From the NCBI RefSeq assembly GCF_014204865.1, contig NZ_JACHMG010000001.1, positions 4,862,501 to 4,926,500 of the forward strand: a stretch of 64,000 bases of DNA, read 5' to 3'. The first letter of the stretch is position 1; the number at the start of each line of letters is the position of its first letter. This document shows positions 16,685 to 25,540 of the stretch, in pieces. The notes beneath the pieces are model-generated. The model did no database searches. It was not told where the DNA came from and saw nothing but the letters and a program-made list of their open reading frames with translations. Made by a program: the position numbers and the translations under genes. This stretch comes from Amycolatopsis jiangsuensis (lineage in GTDB: Bacteria > Actinomycetota > Actinomycetes > Mycobacteriales > Pseudonocardiaceae).

Positions 16685-17089
16685 GTGGACACCGACGCGA
16701 TTCACCAGACCCAGTTCGTCCTGCTGAACGAGAGCACCACGCCGGTGCTGTCCCGGCTGTCCTTCCACGCCGGGGAGCCCTTCGCGGTCACCGTCGCATT
16801 CCGGACCGAACGCGGACGGTGGATCGAGTGGACGTTCGCGCGGGAACTGCTCGCGACCGGCCTCACCGAACCGTCCGGGATCGGCGACGTACGGATCCGC
16901 CCCGACCTGTCCGAGGACGAGGAACTGCTGACGATGGAGATCGAATCGCCGGACGGCTACGCCTCGTTCGAACTGGAGCGCGAGGACATCCGGACGTTCC
17001 TGGAGTCCTCCTACGAGCTCGTGCCGCTCGGCGCGGAGAGCGAGCACTTCGACGTCGACCGGCTGATCGAGGAGATCAGCAACGTGTGA
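16685..17089 (+). CDS. SsgA-like (SALP) cell-division/sporulation protein
   Basis: 134 residues from the GTG at 16685, preceded by AGGAG. Family hallmarks: DPYAV-type HAGEPFAVTVAF, the WVFARDLL-like WTFARELLATGL, and GIGDVRIRP. SALPs occur only in actinomycetes with complex morphology; SsgB recruits FtsZ to sporulation septa, others steer cell-wall remodelling. Which paralog this is cannot be decided. An excellent terminator follows, so it is monocistronic. Confidence 0.88.
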   Translation: MDTDAIHQTQFVLLNESTTPVLSRLSFHAGEPFAVTVAFRTERGRWIEWTFARELLATGLTEPSGIGDVRIRPDLSEDEELLTMEIESPDGYASFELEREDIRTFLESSYELVPLGAESEHFDVDRLIEEISNV

Positions 17090-17115
17090 GGCCTGCCGAT
17101 CCCGCGGCACCCAAG

Positions 17116-17167
17116 GGAAAAGAGCGGTTCGAGTGCGCTGGAGGTACTCGAGCCGCTCTTTTCCTTT
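17116..17167 (+). terminator. Rho-independent terminator after the SsgA-like gene
   Basis: 19-bp stem GGAAAAGAGCGGTTCGAGT / ACTCGAGCCGCTCTTTTCC with one G-U pair, an 11-nt loop, then CTTT run-out. It begins 27 bp past the stop. Confidence 0.9.
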
Positions 17168-17314
17168 CCCGCACGGGTGGACGCGACGCCCCACGATCGG
17201 GTTGCCCCGAAGAGAACAACCGCACTCCGGCGCATACCGCAGGCGATCTTGGGCATCTACCCGATGACCTCGAACGACGTGGGTCACGATCACCGGGAAG
17301 AGGAGAACATTCGG

Positions 17315-18001
17315 ATGTCCACCACCACGCTCACGCGAGTGTCCCTCGGCGCCGCGGCCATCGCCGGCGTCTTCACCCTCGCCGCCTGCGGTTCGACACC
17401 GGATGCCGCCGCGCCCGCCACCTCGGCGGCGCCCAGTGCCTCCTCGTCGGCTCCCTCCGCGTCGGATTCTTCCTCGTCGGATTCCGCGCCCGCCGCGGAT
17501 TCCGGCGGCTCGCCGGACGCTGCCGAAACGAAGAAGCCGGCCGGGCCCGGCAATTCCACGCCACGCTGCACCACCGATGACCTGTCCGTCTCGCTGGATG
17601 CGCCGAAACCGGCCACGGGAGCGGGAGGGAACAGCGGCCAGGTGGAACTTGCGTTGACGTTCAAGAACACCTCGTCCGGCGACTGCGCGCTCTACGGCGT
17701 GCCCGGCGTCGACCTGAACGGCCCGGACAGCAAGCCCTACGGCTCGGTGTACCACCTGCCGCGTCAGGACAACGGAGTCGACCACAACGTCGTCGGACCG
17801 GGCAAGACGGCGACCGCGTCCATCACCACGCTCAAGGCGGACCAGGGCGCGGGCTGGACGCCGACCGAGGTCACGACCATTCCGCCGGGCCAGACCAAGG
17901 CCCTGCACGCCGACTGGCCCGCCGGCCTCGCGATCACCCGCCAGGACGGGGCCACGCACCCGGGCACCTTCGTCAACGGCATTCTCGCCGACCCCGCCTG
18001 A
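17315..18001 (+). CDS. DUF4232-type secreted lipoprotein
   Basis: 228 residues from the ATG at 17315, preceded by AGAGGAGA. Lipoprotein signal peptide with lipobox TLAAC (Cys at 25), then a ~60-residue Ser/Pro/Ala/Asp-rich linker and a C-terminal beta-sandwich region starting CTTDDLSVSL, with LTFKNTSSGDCALYGVPGV as in DUF4232. Such proteins are cell-surface lipoproteins of unknown role, common in actinobacteria. It is followed by a convergent gene and a shared hairpin. Confidence 0.85.
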   Translation: MSTTTLTRVSLGAAAIAGVFTLAACGSTPDAAAPATSAAPSASSSAPSASDSSSSDSAPAADSGGSPDAAETKKPAGPGNSTPRCTTDDLSVSLDAPKPATGAGGNSGQVELALTFKNTSSGDCALYGVPGVDLNGPDSKPYGSVYHLPRQDNGVDHNVVGPGKTATASITTLKADQGAGWTPTEVTTIPPGQTKALHADWPAGLAITRQDGATHPGTFVNGILADPA

Positions 18002-18027
18002 ACGTACCTTTCCTTCTGGTACACGGA

Positions 18028-18073
18028 AGTCCGCACACCGACCGTGGGGAAGGCGACGGCCGGAGTGCGGACT
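18028..18073. terminator. Hairpin between convergent genes
   Basis: AGTCCGCAC (18028-18036) pairs with GTGCGGACT (18065-18073) across a 28-nt GC-rich loop that can fold further. It sits between the stops of the lipoprotein gene and the solute-binding-protein gene, so it may terminate both. Confidence 0.5.
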
Positions 18074-18085
18074 CCCGCAGGGGGA

Positions 18086-19141
18086 CTACTGCGCTGAGCG
18101 CGCGTGCGCAGCGTCCACGAACCGGGTGGTGTAGGTCTGCGAAAGGTCGATCTCGTCCTTCCTCGGTTTCACGTTGCTGGACGAGGAACCCAGCACCTCG
18201 AGCACGTTGCGCGCGCCCGCCGGGTCCATCCGCCCGTCCTCGGTGAACATCGGCAGGCTGTCCTTGAGCGACTTGACGTACAACGCCTTGTCCCCGCCCG
18301 CGAACGAGGGCGGCATGATGTCCGCGACCTGCTCCGGGGTGTGCGAGGAAAGCCACTTGAGCGTGTCGACGTAGGCGTTCGCGAGCTTCTGCACCACATC
18401 GGGGTAGCGCTTCACGATCTCGCAGCCCATGTACAGCGAGCTGGCCGGGTAGAGCCCGCCGAGCGCGGCACGGGTGCCTTCGACGGTGCGCATGTCGTAG
18501 AGCACCTTGGCCTCGCCGGTGTTGGTCAGCTGCGCGATCGTCGGATCGGTGGTCATCCCGGCGTCGATCGCCCCCTGCTGCAGGTTCGAGATGAACGTCT
18601 GCCCGGCACCGACTTTCACCGGCGTGTAGTCCTTCCCTCCGACACCGCCGCGCGAGGCCAGCGCCTTGGTGAGGAAGTCGGTCGACGAACCCAGCGACGT
18701 GACGCCCAGATTCTTGCCCCGGAAGTCCGCACCGGACCGGATCCGCCCGGCCTTGCCGGTGGCGACCATCTCCGCCTCGCCCGGCACGTTCGAGAACTGC
18801 ACGACGCTGGTCAGGCACTGGTCCTTGGCCTGCAGATCGATGGTGTGGTCGTAGAACCCGACCACGGCCTGCACCTCACCGGCGAGCAGTGAGGTCTCCG
18901 CGTTCGCGCCGGAGGGCTGGTCGTACAGCTCGACGTCGAGGCCCTGCTTGCGGTACTCGCCGAGCTGCTGCGCGAGCTGACCGGGCAGGTAGATCACTTT
19001 GGACAGTCCGCCGACCATGATCTTGATGTGCGGCCGTCCGCTGTCGCCGAGATCGATGTTGCGGGAATCGCGGCACGCGGTGACCCCGCTCAGCGTGACC
19101 AGTGCGGCCGCGGCCACCGCGAGTGTCCTTTTCAGCCGCAT
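18086..19141 (-). CDS. ABC transporter substrate-binding lipoprotein (NMT1/SsuA-like)
   Basis: 351 residues from the ATG at 19141. Signal peptide MRLKRTLAVAAAALVTLSGVTAC with the lipidated Cys, then an NMT1/THI5-type periplasmic binding fold: VIYLPGQLAQQLGEYRKQGLDVEL, SLLAGEVQAVVGFYDHTIDL, GKNLGVTSLGSSTDF. It probably captures a sulfonate, taurine, nitrate or pyrimidine-precursor ligand; the pocket cannot be read from sequence. It is last in an ATPase-permease-SBP operon and its start shares one base with the permease stop (TGATG). Confidence 0.88.
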   Translation of the reverse strand: MRLKRTLAVAAAALVTLSGVTACRDSRNIDLGDSGRPHIKIMVGGLSKVIYLPGQLAQQLGEYRKQGLDVELYDQPSGANAETSLLAGEVQAVVGFYDHTIDLQAKDQCLTSVVQFSNVPGEAEMVATGKAGRIRSGADFRGKNLGVTSLGSSTDFLTKALASRGGVGGKDYTPVKVGAGQTFISNLQQGAIDAGMTTDPTIAQLTNTGEAKVLYDMRTVEGTRAALGGLYPASSLYMGCEIVKRYPDVVQKLANAYVDTLKWLSSHTPEQVADIMPPSFAGGDKALYVKSLKDSLPMFTEDGRMDPAGARNVLEVLGSSSSNVKPRKDEIDLSQTYTTRFVDAAHARSAQ

Positions 19142-20028
19142 CAGATGCCCCGATTTCCTTCGTCGGTACTCATTTGCGGACGCCAGCGCAGCAGTCGTCG
19201 TTCCGCGGTCCCGATGGCCCACTCCGCGAACAAGGCGACCACCATGACGATCAGCATTCCGCCGTAGACGCCGGCGGTGTCGAACGTGCCCTGTGCGTTG
19301 GCGATGAGGAAGCCCATCCCCGCCTTGGCCCCGGTGTACTCCCCGACCACGGCACCGATCAGCGCGAACCCGAACGCGACGTGCAGGGACGAGAGGATCC
19401 ACGAAGTCGCGCTGGGCAACACGATCGACCGCAGCACCTGCCATCGCGTGGCACCGAGGATGCGTGCGTTGTCGATCAGGTTGCGGTCCACCTCGCGGGC
19501 ACCGGTGAAGGCGTTGAAGAACACCGCGAAGAACACCAGGACGAACACCGTGGCGACCTTCGAGGAAAGCCCGAGCCCGAACCAGATCACGAACAACGCC
19601 GCCAGCACGATACGCGGCATCGCGTTGGCTGCCTTGATGAACGGCGCCAGTACCTCGGCGAGATACCGGCTGCGGCCCAGCACCACACCACAGAGCACGC
19701 CGGCGATCGCACCGAGCACGAACCCGATGAACGCCTCCTCGACGGTCACCAGGATCTGGTACCAGATGGACCCGAAATCGGTTCCGGTGGTGAACCACTC
19801 GGCGAGCCGCTGCCAGATCTTCGAGGGCATCGAATAGAAGAACGGGTCGATCCAGTACCGGCCGGCCAGCTCCCAGCTGCCCAGCCACACCACCACGATC
19901 GCCAGCCGCAGCAGCCACACGTTGCGCCGGTGCCGCGCGGCCGAACGCCTGGCCCTGGCCAGCACGTCCTGTTCGGTCTCCAGGACCGGCAGCTGTTCCG
20001 CGGCCACGGACGGAGTTTCAAGCGACAT
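19141..20028 (-). CDS. ABC transporter permease (SsuC/TauC-like)
   Basis: 295 residues from the ATG at 20028; the frame extends to 20067 but overlaps the ATPase gene too far. About six membrane segments and the BPD_transp_1 EAA loop (EVDRNLIDNARILGATRWQVLRSIVLPSA). With the preceding ATPase (11-bp overlap) and following lipoprotein it forms an importer of the nitrate/sulfonate/taurine class. Confidence 0.9.
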   Translation of the reverse strand: MSLETPSVAAEQLPVLETEQDVLARARRSAARHRRNVWLLRLAIVVVWLGSWELAGRYWIDPFFYSMPSKIWQRLAEWFTTGTDFGSIWYQILVTVEEAFIGFVLGAIAGVLCGVVLGRSRYLAEVLAPFIKAANAMPRIVLAALFVIWFGLGLSSKVATVFVLVFFAVFFNAFTGAREVDRNLIDNARILGATRWQVLRSIVLPSATSWILSSLHVAFGFALIGAVVGEYTGAKAGMGFLIANAQGTFDTAGVYGGMLIVMVVALFAEWAIGTAERRLLRWRPQMSTDEGNRGI

Positions 20029-20824
20029 TGCTCGCCCCCTTCTGCCGGGCCTTGTCGACCTCGCCACGCAGCGATTCCCAGATGTTCGAGTACAGCGCCC
20101 GGAACTCCTCGGTGAGCCGCAGTTCCTCGACCTTGCGCGGACGTTCCAGCGGGATCTCGAAGACGTCCTTCACCGTCGCCGGGCCGGTGGTCAGCACGAC
20201 CACCTTGTCCGACAGCGCGATCGCCTCGTCGAGATCGTGCGTCACGAACACCACCGCGGCACCGGAACCGGACCACAGCCGCAGCAGCTCGTCCTGCATG
20301 AGCGCGCGGGTCTGCACGTCGAGCGCGGAGAACGGCTCGTCCATCAGCAGGATCTTCGGTTCGGTCACGAGCGTCTGGGCCAGCGCGACCCGCTTGCGCA
20401 TCCCGCCGGAAAGCTGGTGCGGGTAGTACTTCTCGAAACCTGCGAGGCCGACGCGGGAAATCCAGTCCGCCGCCTTCGCCCGTGCGTCGGCCTTGGACTC
20501 GCCGCGGAATCGCGGTCCGGACGCCACGTTCTCCAGCACCGAACGCCACGGCATCACCGCGTCGGTCTGGAACATGTAGCCGACACCGTCCGGAATGGAC
20601 TTCACCTCGGTGCCGTGCACCAGCACCCGTCCGGCCGAGGCCGGCTGCAGCCCGGACACCAGCGACAACGTCGTCGACTTGCCGCACCCGGTCGGACCGA
20701 CCACGGCGACGAACTGCCCCGGCTCGACGGTCATGCTCAGCTCGCGGACCGCGGTGTGCACCGAACCCGAGCCACTCGGGAACCTTTTGGTGGCTCTGAT
20801 CAGTTCGATCAAGGGTGGGGCCAT
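20018..20824 (-). CDS. ABC transporter ATP-binding protein (SsuB/TauB-like)
   Basis: 268 residues. Walker A GPTGCGKST, Q-loop MFQTDAVMPW, signature LSGGMRKRVALAQ, Walker B ILLMDEPFSALD, switch His in VFVTHDLDEA. First gene of the three-gene operon and divergent from the histidine-kinase gene, 153 bp apart. That arrangement suggests control by the two-component pair. Confidence 0.92.
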   Translation of the reverse strand: MAPPLIELIRATKRFPSGSGSVHTAVRELSMTVEPGQFVAVVGPTGCGKSTTLSLVSGLQPASAGRVLVHGTEVKSIPDGVGYMFQTDAVMPWRSVLENVASGPRFRGESKADARAKAADWISRVGLAGFEKYYPHQLSGGMRKRVALAQTLVTEPKILLMDEPFSALDVQTRALMQDELLRLWSGSGAAVVFVTHDLDEAIALSDKVVVLTTGPATVKDVFEIPLERPRKVEELRLTEEFRALYSNIWESLRGEVDKARQKGASNVA

Positions 20825-20910
20825 GGCGGTGACTCCTTCGTCACGGTGGGGACGCTCACAGGGCTGCCAGGGAGGGTAAGAGGGCCGCGCACGACCGGGA
20901 AGCTTGTCGA

Positions 20911-20941
20911 CGTTCTGCGTGCGCTCTGCGCGTTCTCCACG
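20911..20941. promoter_or_regulatory. Three short direct repeats in a divergent promoter
   Basis: CGTTCTGCGTG (20911), CGCTCTGCGCG (20922) and CGTTCTCCACG (20931) lie in the gap between the ABC operon and the sensor-kinase gene. Near-regular repeats here could be sites for the adjacent response regulator. This is inferred from position only. Confidence 0.4.
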
Positions 20942-20977
20942 TTTTGCTCGTTTAGCGCACCGCGTTGAGCTGGGGGT

Positions 20978-22597
20978 ATGTTGCCGGGCATGCCGAAGTG
21001 GGCGCTCTTTCCGCGGATGCGGTTCACCCGTCAGGTCCTGCTGCTGCAGATCGGCGTGGTGGTGCTCGTGGTCGGCCTCGGCGTCGCGCTGGTCAGCTCG
21101 CTGCTGCGTTCCGTGCTCACCGAGCAGTACGGCGAACGGGCGCTGGCGATCGCGAGGTCAGTGGCAGCCGATCCGGTGGTGGTAGCCGGCGCCGCGGCCC
21201 GACGGCAGGGCGGGCCGCTCGAGGTGCGGGCGCAGGCGGTGACCGCGTCGACCAACGCGTTGTTCGTAGTGATCACCGACGACAAGCAGATCCGACTCGC
21301 ACACCCGACCCCGAGCGAGGTGGGTAAGCAGGTCAGCACCCGGGCCGACGACGCGCTCGCCGGCAAGGAAGTGGTGAGTGCCGTGCAGAGAGGCACGTTG
21401 GGCGTGTCCGTGCGCAGCAAAGTGCCGATCTGGCAAGGAAAACGGGTGGTCGGCGAGGTCAGCGTCGGCTTCGAGGTGGCCGCACTGACCGGCGAGGTCA
21501 ACCAGCTCATCGTGCTGACCTCGGTGTTCGCCGCCGGCGCGCTGCTGCTCGGCGCCGGGGCTTCGGCGTTGCTGAACCGGCGGCTGCGCCGGGTGACCCA
21601 CGGCCTCGAACCACACGAGCTGACCGAACTGCTCTACGAACGCGAGGCCGTACTGCACGGGATCGGCGAAGGCGTGCTGGCCGTCGACGCGCAGCAGCGG
21701 GTGACCGTGCGCAACGACGAGGCCGAACGGCTGCTCGGCACGCCGCTCGCGGTGGGGACTCCACTGGCCGAGCTGGACCTCTCGCCCCGCGTGCGCAAAG
21801 CGGTCGCGGAAGGGCTGCCGGTGGACAATCTCCTCGCCGTGGCCGGGGACCGGGTGCTCGTGGTCAACTCCCGCGCGGTGCGGCGGGAAGAACGTCCGCT
21901 CGGCACCGTGCTGACCTTCCGCGACCGGACCGATCTGGACACGCTCACCCGGGAACTCGACGGCATCCGGTCGCTGTCCGACGGTCTGCGTGCGCAGCGG
22001 CACGAGTTCGCGAACCGGCTGCACACGCTGTCCGGGCTGCTGCAGCTCGGCCACCACGCCGAGGCCGAGGAGTACCTGCAGACGCTCACCGAGACCACCG
22101 GCGCACGGGCCGAACCGCCGGGTGAGCAGGTCGCCGATCCGTACCTGCAGGCGCTGCTCGTCGCGAAAAGTGAGCAGGCGCAAGAAAAAGGCATGGAACT
22201 GCGGCTGTCCGACGACACCCTCGTGCTCGCCGCGGTGACCGATCCGGTCGCGGCCGGCACGGTGATCGGCAACCTGGTCGACAACGCACTGCACGCGGCC
22301 CGGATGGGACCGCGCCGGCCGGCCGCAGTCGAACTGGGCCTGCTCGCCGACGGGACGACCTTGCACGTGTCTGTTGTGGACAGTGGTCCGGGCGTCCCGG
22401 AATCACTGCGGGACAAGCTGTTCGACGAGGGCGTGTCCACCAAACTCGCGCCGGGCCACGGGCTCGGCCTGGCGCTGGCGCGGCACGCCGCCCGCGCCCA
22501 CGGCGGCGACGTGTGGCTCGCCGATCCCGGCGGCGGCGCGACCGGCGCGCTGTTCGTCGCCAAGCTCCCCGGCCTGCTGAGCGGGCCTGCGTCGTGA
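20978..22597 (+). CDS. CitA/DcuS-type sensor histidine kinase
   Basis: 539 residues: TM1 (about 18-40), an extracytoplasmic PAS-like sensor (45-165) ending VSVGFEVAALTGEV, TM2 (about 175-195), a cytoplasmic PAS (215-325), then the CitA-class dimerisation helix LRAQRHEFANRLHTLSGLLQLG with the phospho-His, and an HATPase domain (NLVDNALHAA, DSGPGVP, GHGLGLAL). Relatives sense di- and tricarboxylates. It is followed 16 bp later by its response regulator. The partner transporter across the divergent promoter is of the sulfonate type, which is unusual for this sensor class. Confidence 0.92.
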   Translation: MLPGMPKWALFPRMRFTRQVLLLQIGVVVLVVGLGVALVSSLLRSVLTEQYGERALAIARSVAADPVVVAGAAARRQGGPLEVRAQAVTASTNALFVVITDDKQIRLAHPTPSEVGKQVSTRADDALAGKEVVSAVQRGTLGVSVRSKVPIWQGKRVVGEVSVGFEVAALTGEVNQLIVLTSVFAAGALLLGAGASALLNRRLRRVTHGLEPHELTELLYEREAVLHGIGEGVLAVDAQQRVTVRNDEAERLLGTPLAVGTPLAELDLSPRVRKAVAEGLPVDNLLAVAGDRVLVVNSRAVRREERPLGTVLTFRDRTDLDTLTRELDGIRSLSDGLRAQRHEFANRLHTLSGLLQLGHHAEAEEYLQTLTETTGARAEPPGEQVADPYLQALLVAKSEQAQEKGMELRLSDDTLVLAAVTDPVAAGTVIGNLVDNALHAARMGPRRPAAVELGLLADGTTLHVSVVDSGPGVPESLRDKLFDEGVSTKLAPGHGLGLALARHAARAHGGDVWLADPGGGATGALFVAKLPGLLSGPAS

Positions 22598-22613
22598 ACC
22601 TGGAGGTTCCCCG

Positions 22614-23270
22614 TTGATCCACACCCTGATCGTCGACGACGACTTCCGCGTGGCGGGGGTGCACGCCGGTTTCGTCTCGGAGGTACCGGGATTCACCGTC
22701 ACCGGTGTCGCGCACACCGCCGCCGAGGCGCGTGCCCGCGTGCGCGAGCTCGCGCCGGATCTGGTGCTGCTCGACGTGTACCTGCCCGACGAGCCGGGGC
22801 TGTCCGTGCTGCCCGACCTGCAGACCGACGCGATCGTGCTGTCCGCGGCCACGGACGCCGCGTCGGTGACCGCCGCGATCCGGGCGGGGGCGCTGAACTA
22901 CCTGATCAAGCCGTTCACGACCCGGCAGCTCGCCGAGCGGCTCACCTCCTACGCGCGTTACCGCGGCCTGCTGACCACCGAAAGGCCACTCAACCAGGAC
23001 GACGTGGACCGTGCGTTCCGCGCCCTGCACGACCAGGACCGCGCTGCCACCCCGAAGGGCCAGTCGAGCGCCACCGCGCGGCTGGTCTCCGAGCGGCTGC
23101 GCAGTTCACCGGCTCCGCTCTCGGCCGCCGAGGTGGCCGGCGAACTGGGCATGGCCCGCGCGACGGCGCAGCGCTACCTCACCGCGCTGGCCGAATCCGG
23201 AGCAGTGGAGATGCGGCTACGCTACGGCGCGACGGGACGGCCAGAGCACGAGTACGTGTGGGTCGGTTGA
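22614..23270 (+). CDS. CitB/DcuR-type response regulator
   Basis: 218 residues from a TTG at 22614, preceded by GGAGG. Receiver domain (LIVDDDFRVAGVH acidic pocket, phospho-Asp in LVLLDVYLP, Lys in YLIKPF), a linker, and a C-terminal HTH (LSAAEVAGELGMARATAQRYLTAL) as in CitB/DcuR. It should act on the divergent ABC operon and on itself. Its stop codon lies inside the first unit of a 95-bp tandem repeat. Confidence 0.92.
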   Translation: MIHTLIVDDDFRVAGVHAGFVSEVPGFTVTGVAHTAAEARARVRELAPDLVLLDVYLPDEPGLSVLPDLQTDAIVLSAATDAASVTAAIRAGALNYLIKPFTTRQLAERLTSYARYRGLLTTERPLNQDDVDRAFRALHDQDRAATPKGQSSATARLVSERLRSSPAPLSAAEVAGELGMARATAQRYLTALAESGAVEMRLRYGATGRPEHEYVWVG

Positions 23271-23551
23271 AGCTCAGCGCAGCCCGGACATCTTCTGCGC
23301 CAGCTCCGTCCACGGCTGCCACTGCCGCCCGACCTACCGCCGGAAATCCCTTCGGGCCCGGCTGAAGCTCAGCGCAACCCCGACACCCTCTGCACCAACT
23401 CCAACCACAGCCGCCACCGCCACCCGACCTACCGCCGGAAACCCCCTCGGGCCCGGCTGAAGCTCAGCGCAGCCCGGACATCTTCTGCGCCAGCTCCGTC
23501 CACGGCTGCCACTGCTGCTCGACGTACTGCCGGAAGTCCTTCTTCGGCGCC
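23267..23551. repeat. Three tandem 95-bp units copying a gene 3' end
   Basis: Units start at 23267, 23362 and 23457 (exact period 95). Each opens TGAAGCTCAGCGCA and continues with a version of the last ~95 bp of the minus-strand gene that ends at 23464. Units 1 and 3 are nearly identical over the first ~55 bp; unit 2 is diverged (AACCCCGACACCCTCTGCAC). The unit length is not a multiple of three, and the outer units are not part of any intact gene. The response-regulator stop falls in unit 1. Confidence 0.9.
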
Positions 23552-24111
23552 GCACTGGTGGCGGGCGCGGGCTTGGGGGCGTCCGCGCGAGCCTCGTCCT
23601 GGTCCGAGCGCTCCGACGGTGCGGAGGCACGCGGGGTGGTCGGCCGGACGGTGGCATGCTTGCTGGTCGGCTCGTCGTGCGCGGGCACCGGCACGTAAAC
23701 GGTGACCGGCGCGGCGGCCTTCGGCGGGGCGGGCGGCGGCGACTGGTGCTGCGGTGGCGGCGGAGCGGTCACGACGCGCTGGTCGGCCTCCGCCACCGCG
23801 TCGTCCTGCTCGTGCCCGAGCACACCGCCCGCGACGAGGCCACCGCCGAGCCAGCCGAGCGCGATCAGCGCGAGCGCCACGCTGCCGGTGGCCCAGGACC
23901 GCCGGCGCCGACGCACGGCCACCGCGGACTCCGCGGTGTGCAGGCCGGTGACGACCGGGATCGGCCGGGTCTCCTCGCAGCTGCTCTCCTCGCCTGCCTC
24001 CTCCGGGCTCTGCCTGCTGCGCGGCACGCTCGCCGCGATGATCCCGGTTCGGTCGGCCAGCTCCGTGGCCGGGCGGCTTCCGGCCGGCCGGCTCTCGACG
24101 AGGCGCAACAT
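23464..24111 (-). CDS. Single-pass membrane protein of unknown function
   Basis: 215 residues from the ATG at 24111; the frame is open to 24165. Cytoplasmic N-terminus rich in charged residues, a basic RRRRRSW stop-transfer, one membrane helix (about 72-95, SVALALIALGWLGGGLVAGGVL), then a Pro/Ala-rich external stalk and a C-terminal aromatic helix EQQWQPWTELAQKMSGLR. No family recognised. The last ~30 codons are the sequence duplicated in the adjacent 95-bp tandem repeats. Confidence 0.65.
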   Translation of the reverse strand: MLRLVESRPAGSRPATELADRTGIIAASVPRSRQSPEEAGEESSCEETRPIPVVTGLHTAESAVAVRRRRRSWATGSVALALIALGWLGGGLVAGGVLGHEQDDAVAEADQRVVTAPPPPQHQSPPPAPPKAAAPVTVYVPVPAHDEPTSKHATVRPTTPRASAPSERSDQDEARADAPKPAPATSAAPKKDFRQYVEQQWQPWTELAQKMSGLR

Positions 24112-24231
24112 CGGGGTTACCTCCGGGATACGGGCACACGGATGGACACCCGCATTCTGGTGCATTTCCGACGGTTCTGTCAGAAAAGCAACTCCATCGA
24201 GTGATCATCGCTTTCCGTGACTGGCATCGGA

Positions 24232-25065
24232 TCAGTTCCGGTCGAGCCGTTTCAACCCGGGACGGGCCAGCAGGGCGAGTGGTCGCTGGTAGGCCGAAGC
24301 GAGCACGCGCGGGATCGCGTCGATCACGTAGGCGTCCGGTCCGATCAGGATCCGGGCGGAGCGCCGGCGCACCCCGCGCAGGATCGTCTCGGCCGCTTTC
24401 TTCGGTGTGGTCAGGGCAATTTTCTCGAAGCCGGCCGCGGCGGCCTCCTGGTCGCCCTCGTGTCCACCGCGTGCGTGCCGCGCGATGCCGGTCTTGACTC
24501 CGCCCGGGTGCACGCAGCTCACGCCGACCGGACGACGGCCGGCCAGCATTTCCTCCCGCAGCGACTCGGTGAATCCGCGAACGGCGAACTTCGCCGCGTT
24601 GTACGCACTCTGCGTGGGCACTCCGACGAATCCGAACACGCTCGAGAGATTGACAACGTACCCGTCGCCGGAAGCAATGAGGTGCGGCAGGAAAGCCTTG
24701 GTGCCGTTCACCACCCCGCCGAGATTGACGCCGAGCAGCCAGTCGAAGTCCTCGAAGCGCATCTCCTCCACGGTCGCGCCGAGGGCCACACCCGCGTTGT
24801 TCACCACGAGGTTGGCCTGCCCGAAGTCGGCGACCACCTCGTCGGCGTGCGCGAGCACCGCGGCCCGGTCGGCGACGTCGAGCGGGTAACCGCGCACCTC
24901 CGCCCCGCGCGCCCGAACCTCGGCGACGGTGGTTTCCAGGCCGGACTCGTCCAGGTCGGACAGCGCCAGCCGGGCCCCGCACACCGCCAGCTCGTACGCC
25001 AGCGCCTGGCCGATCCCCGACCCCGCTCCGGTGATCGCGGCCACTTTGCCCGTGAAGTCCTTCAT
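24232..25065 (-). CDS. Short-chain dehydrogenase/reductase
   Basis: 277 residues from the ATG at 25065. Complete classical SDR: TGAGSGIG (11-18), D-x-D cofactor selector LSDLDES favouring NAD(H), NNAG, catalytic Ser in VNLSSVFGF, YNAAK, and HPGGVKT. The C-terminal segment KKAAETILRGVRRRSARILIG is typical of the SDR group that works on acyl-CoA or lipid substrates in mycolata. Substrate not assigned. Confidence 0.9.
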   Translation of the reverse strand: MKDFTGKVAAITGAGSGIGQALAYELAVCGARLALSDLDESGLETTVAEVRARGAEVRGYPLDVADRAAVLAHADEVVADFGQANLVVNNAGVALGATVEEMRFEDFDWLLGVNLGGVVNGTKAFLPHLIASGDGYVVNLSSVFGFVGVPTQSAYNAAKFAVRGFTESLREEMLAGRRPVGVSCVHPGGVKTGIARHARGGHEGDQEAAAAGFEKIALTTPKKAAETILRGVRRRSARILIGPDAYVIDAIPRVLASAYQRPLALLARPGLKRLDRN

Positions 25066-25126
25066 CGCGGCTCCCTCGCCTCGGCATGCGGATCCTGGTC
25101 GCGCACGAGCCCGTACGGTCCGTGAC

Positions 25127-25363
25127 ATGATGCCGCACATGAGCGACCCCGTGCGCGACGTCCACATCACCGGTGCACCGATCAAGCTGGGCCAGTTCCT
25201 CAAACTGGCCGGCCTGGCCGAGGACGGCGCGGACGCGAAGGATCTCATCGAGGCAGAAGAGGTCACGGTCAACGGCGAGACCGAAACCCGCCGAGGCCGC
25301 CAGCTCACGGCCGGCGACGTGGTCGCACTGGGCGACGACCGCGCCCGCGTGACCACGGGTTGA
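25127..25363 (+). CDS. Small S4-domain RNA-binding protein (RqcP/YaaA-like)
   Basis: 78 residues from the ATG at 25127, seven bases after TACGGT (leaderless); an internal ATG at 25139 would give 74. S4 fold: PIKLGQFLKLAGLAEDGADAKDLI, VTVNGETETRRGRQL, GDVV. Free S4 proteins of this size bind rRNA or stalled 50S-tRNA complexes. Its stop codon begins a degenerate tandem repeat. Confidence 0.85.
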   Translation: MMPHMSDPVRDVHITGAPIKLGQFLKLAGLAEDGADAKDLIEAEEVTVNGETETRRGRQLTAGDVVALGDDRARVTTG

Positions 25364-25540
25364 GCCGGACTCGATCGTCCACGGCTGCCCCAGCCGACCA
25401 GTTGAGCTCGACTCGCTGGGCCACGGCTGCGCGCGCACCATCTGAGCTCGATTGGCTCGGACACGGCTGCGCACGTACAGGCTGAACCTGGCTCGGACAC
25501 GGCTGCGTGACCACAGTCGAGCCCGGTTCACCCGGCCGAA
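25361..25540. repeat. Degenerate ~40-bp tandem repeats beginning at a stop codon
   Basis: Units start at 25361, 25403, 25443 and 25483, with a partial one near 25519. Consensus about TGAGCTCGACTCGCTCGG followed by ACACGGCTGCGC. The first TGA is the stop of the S4-domain gene. No reading frame or secondary-structure role is evident. Confidence 0.75.
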
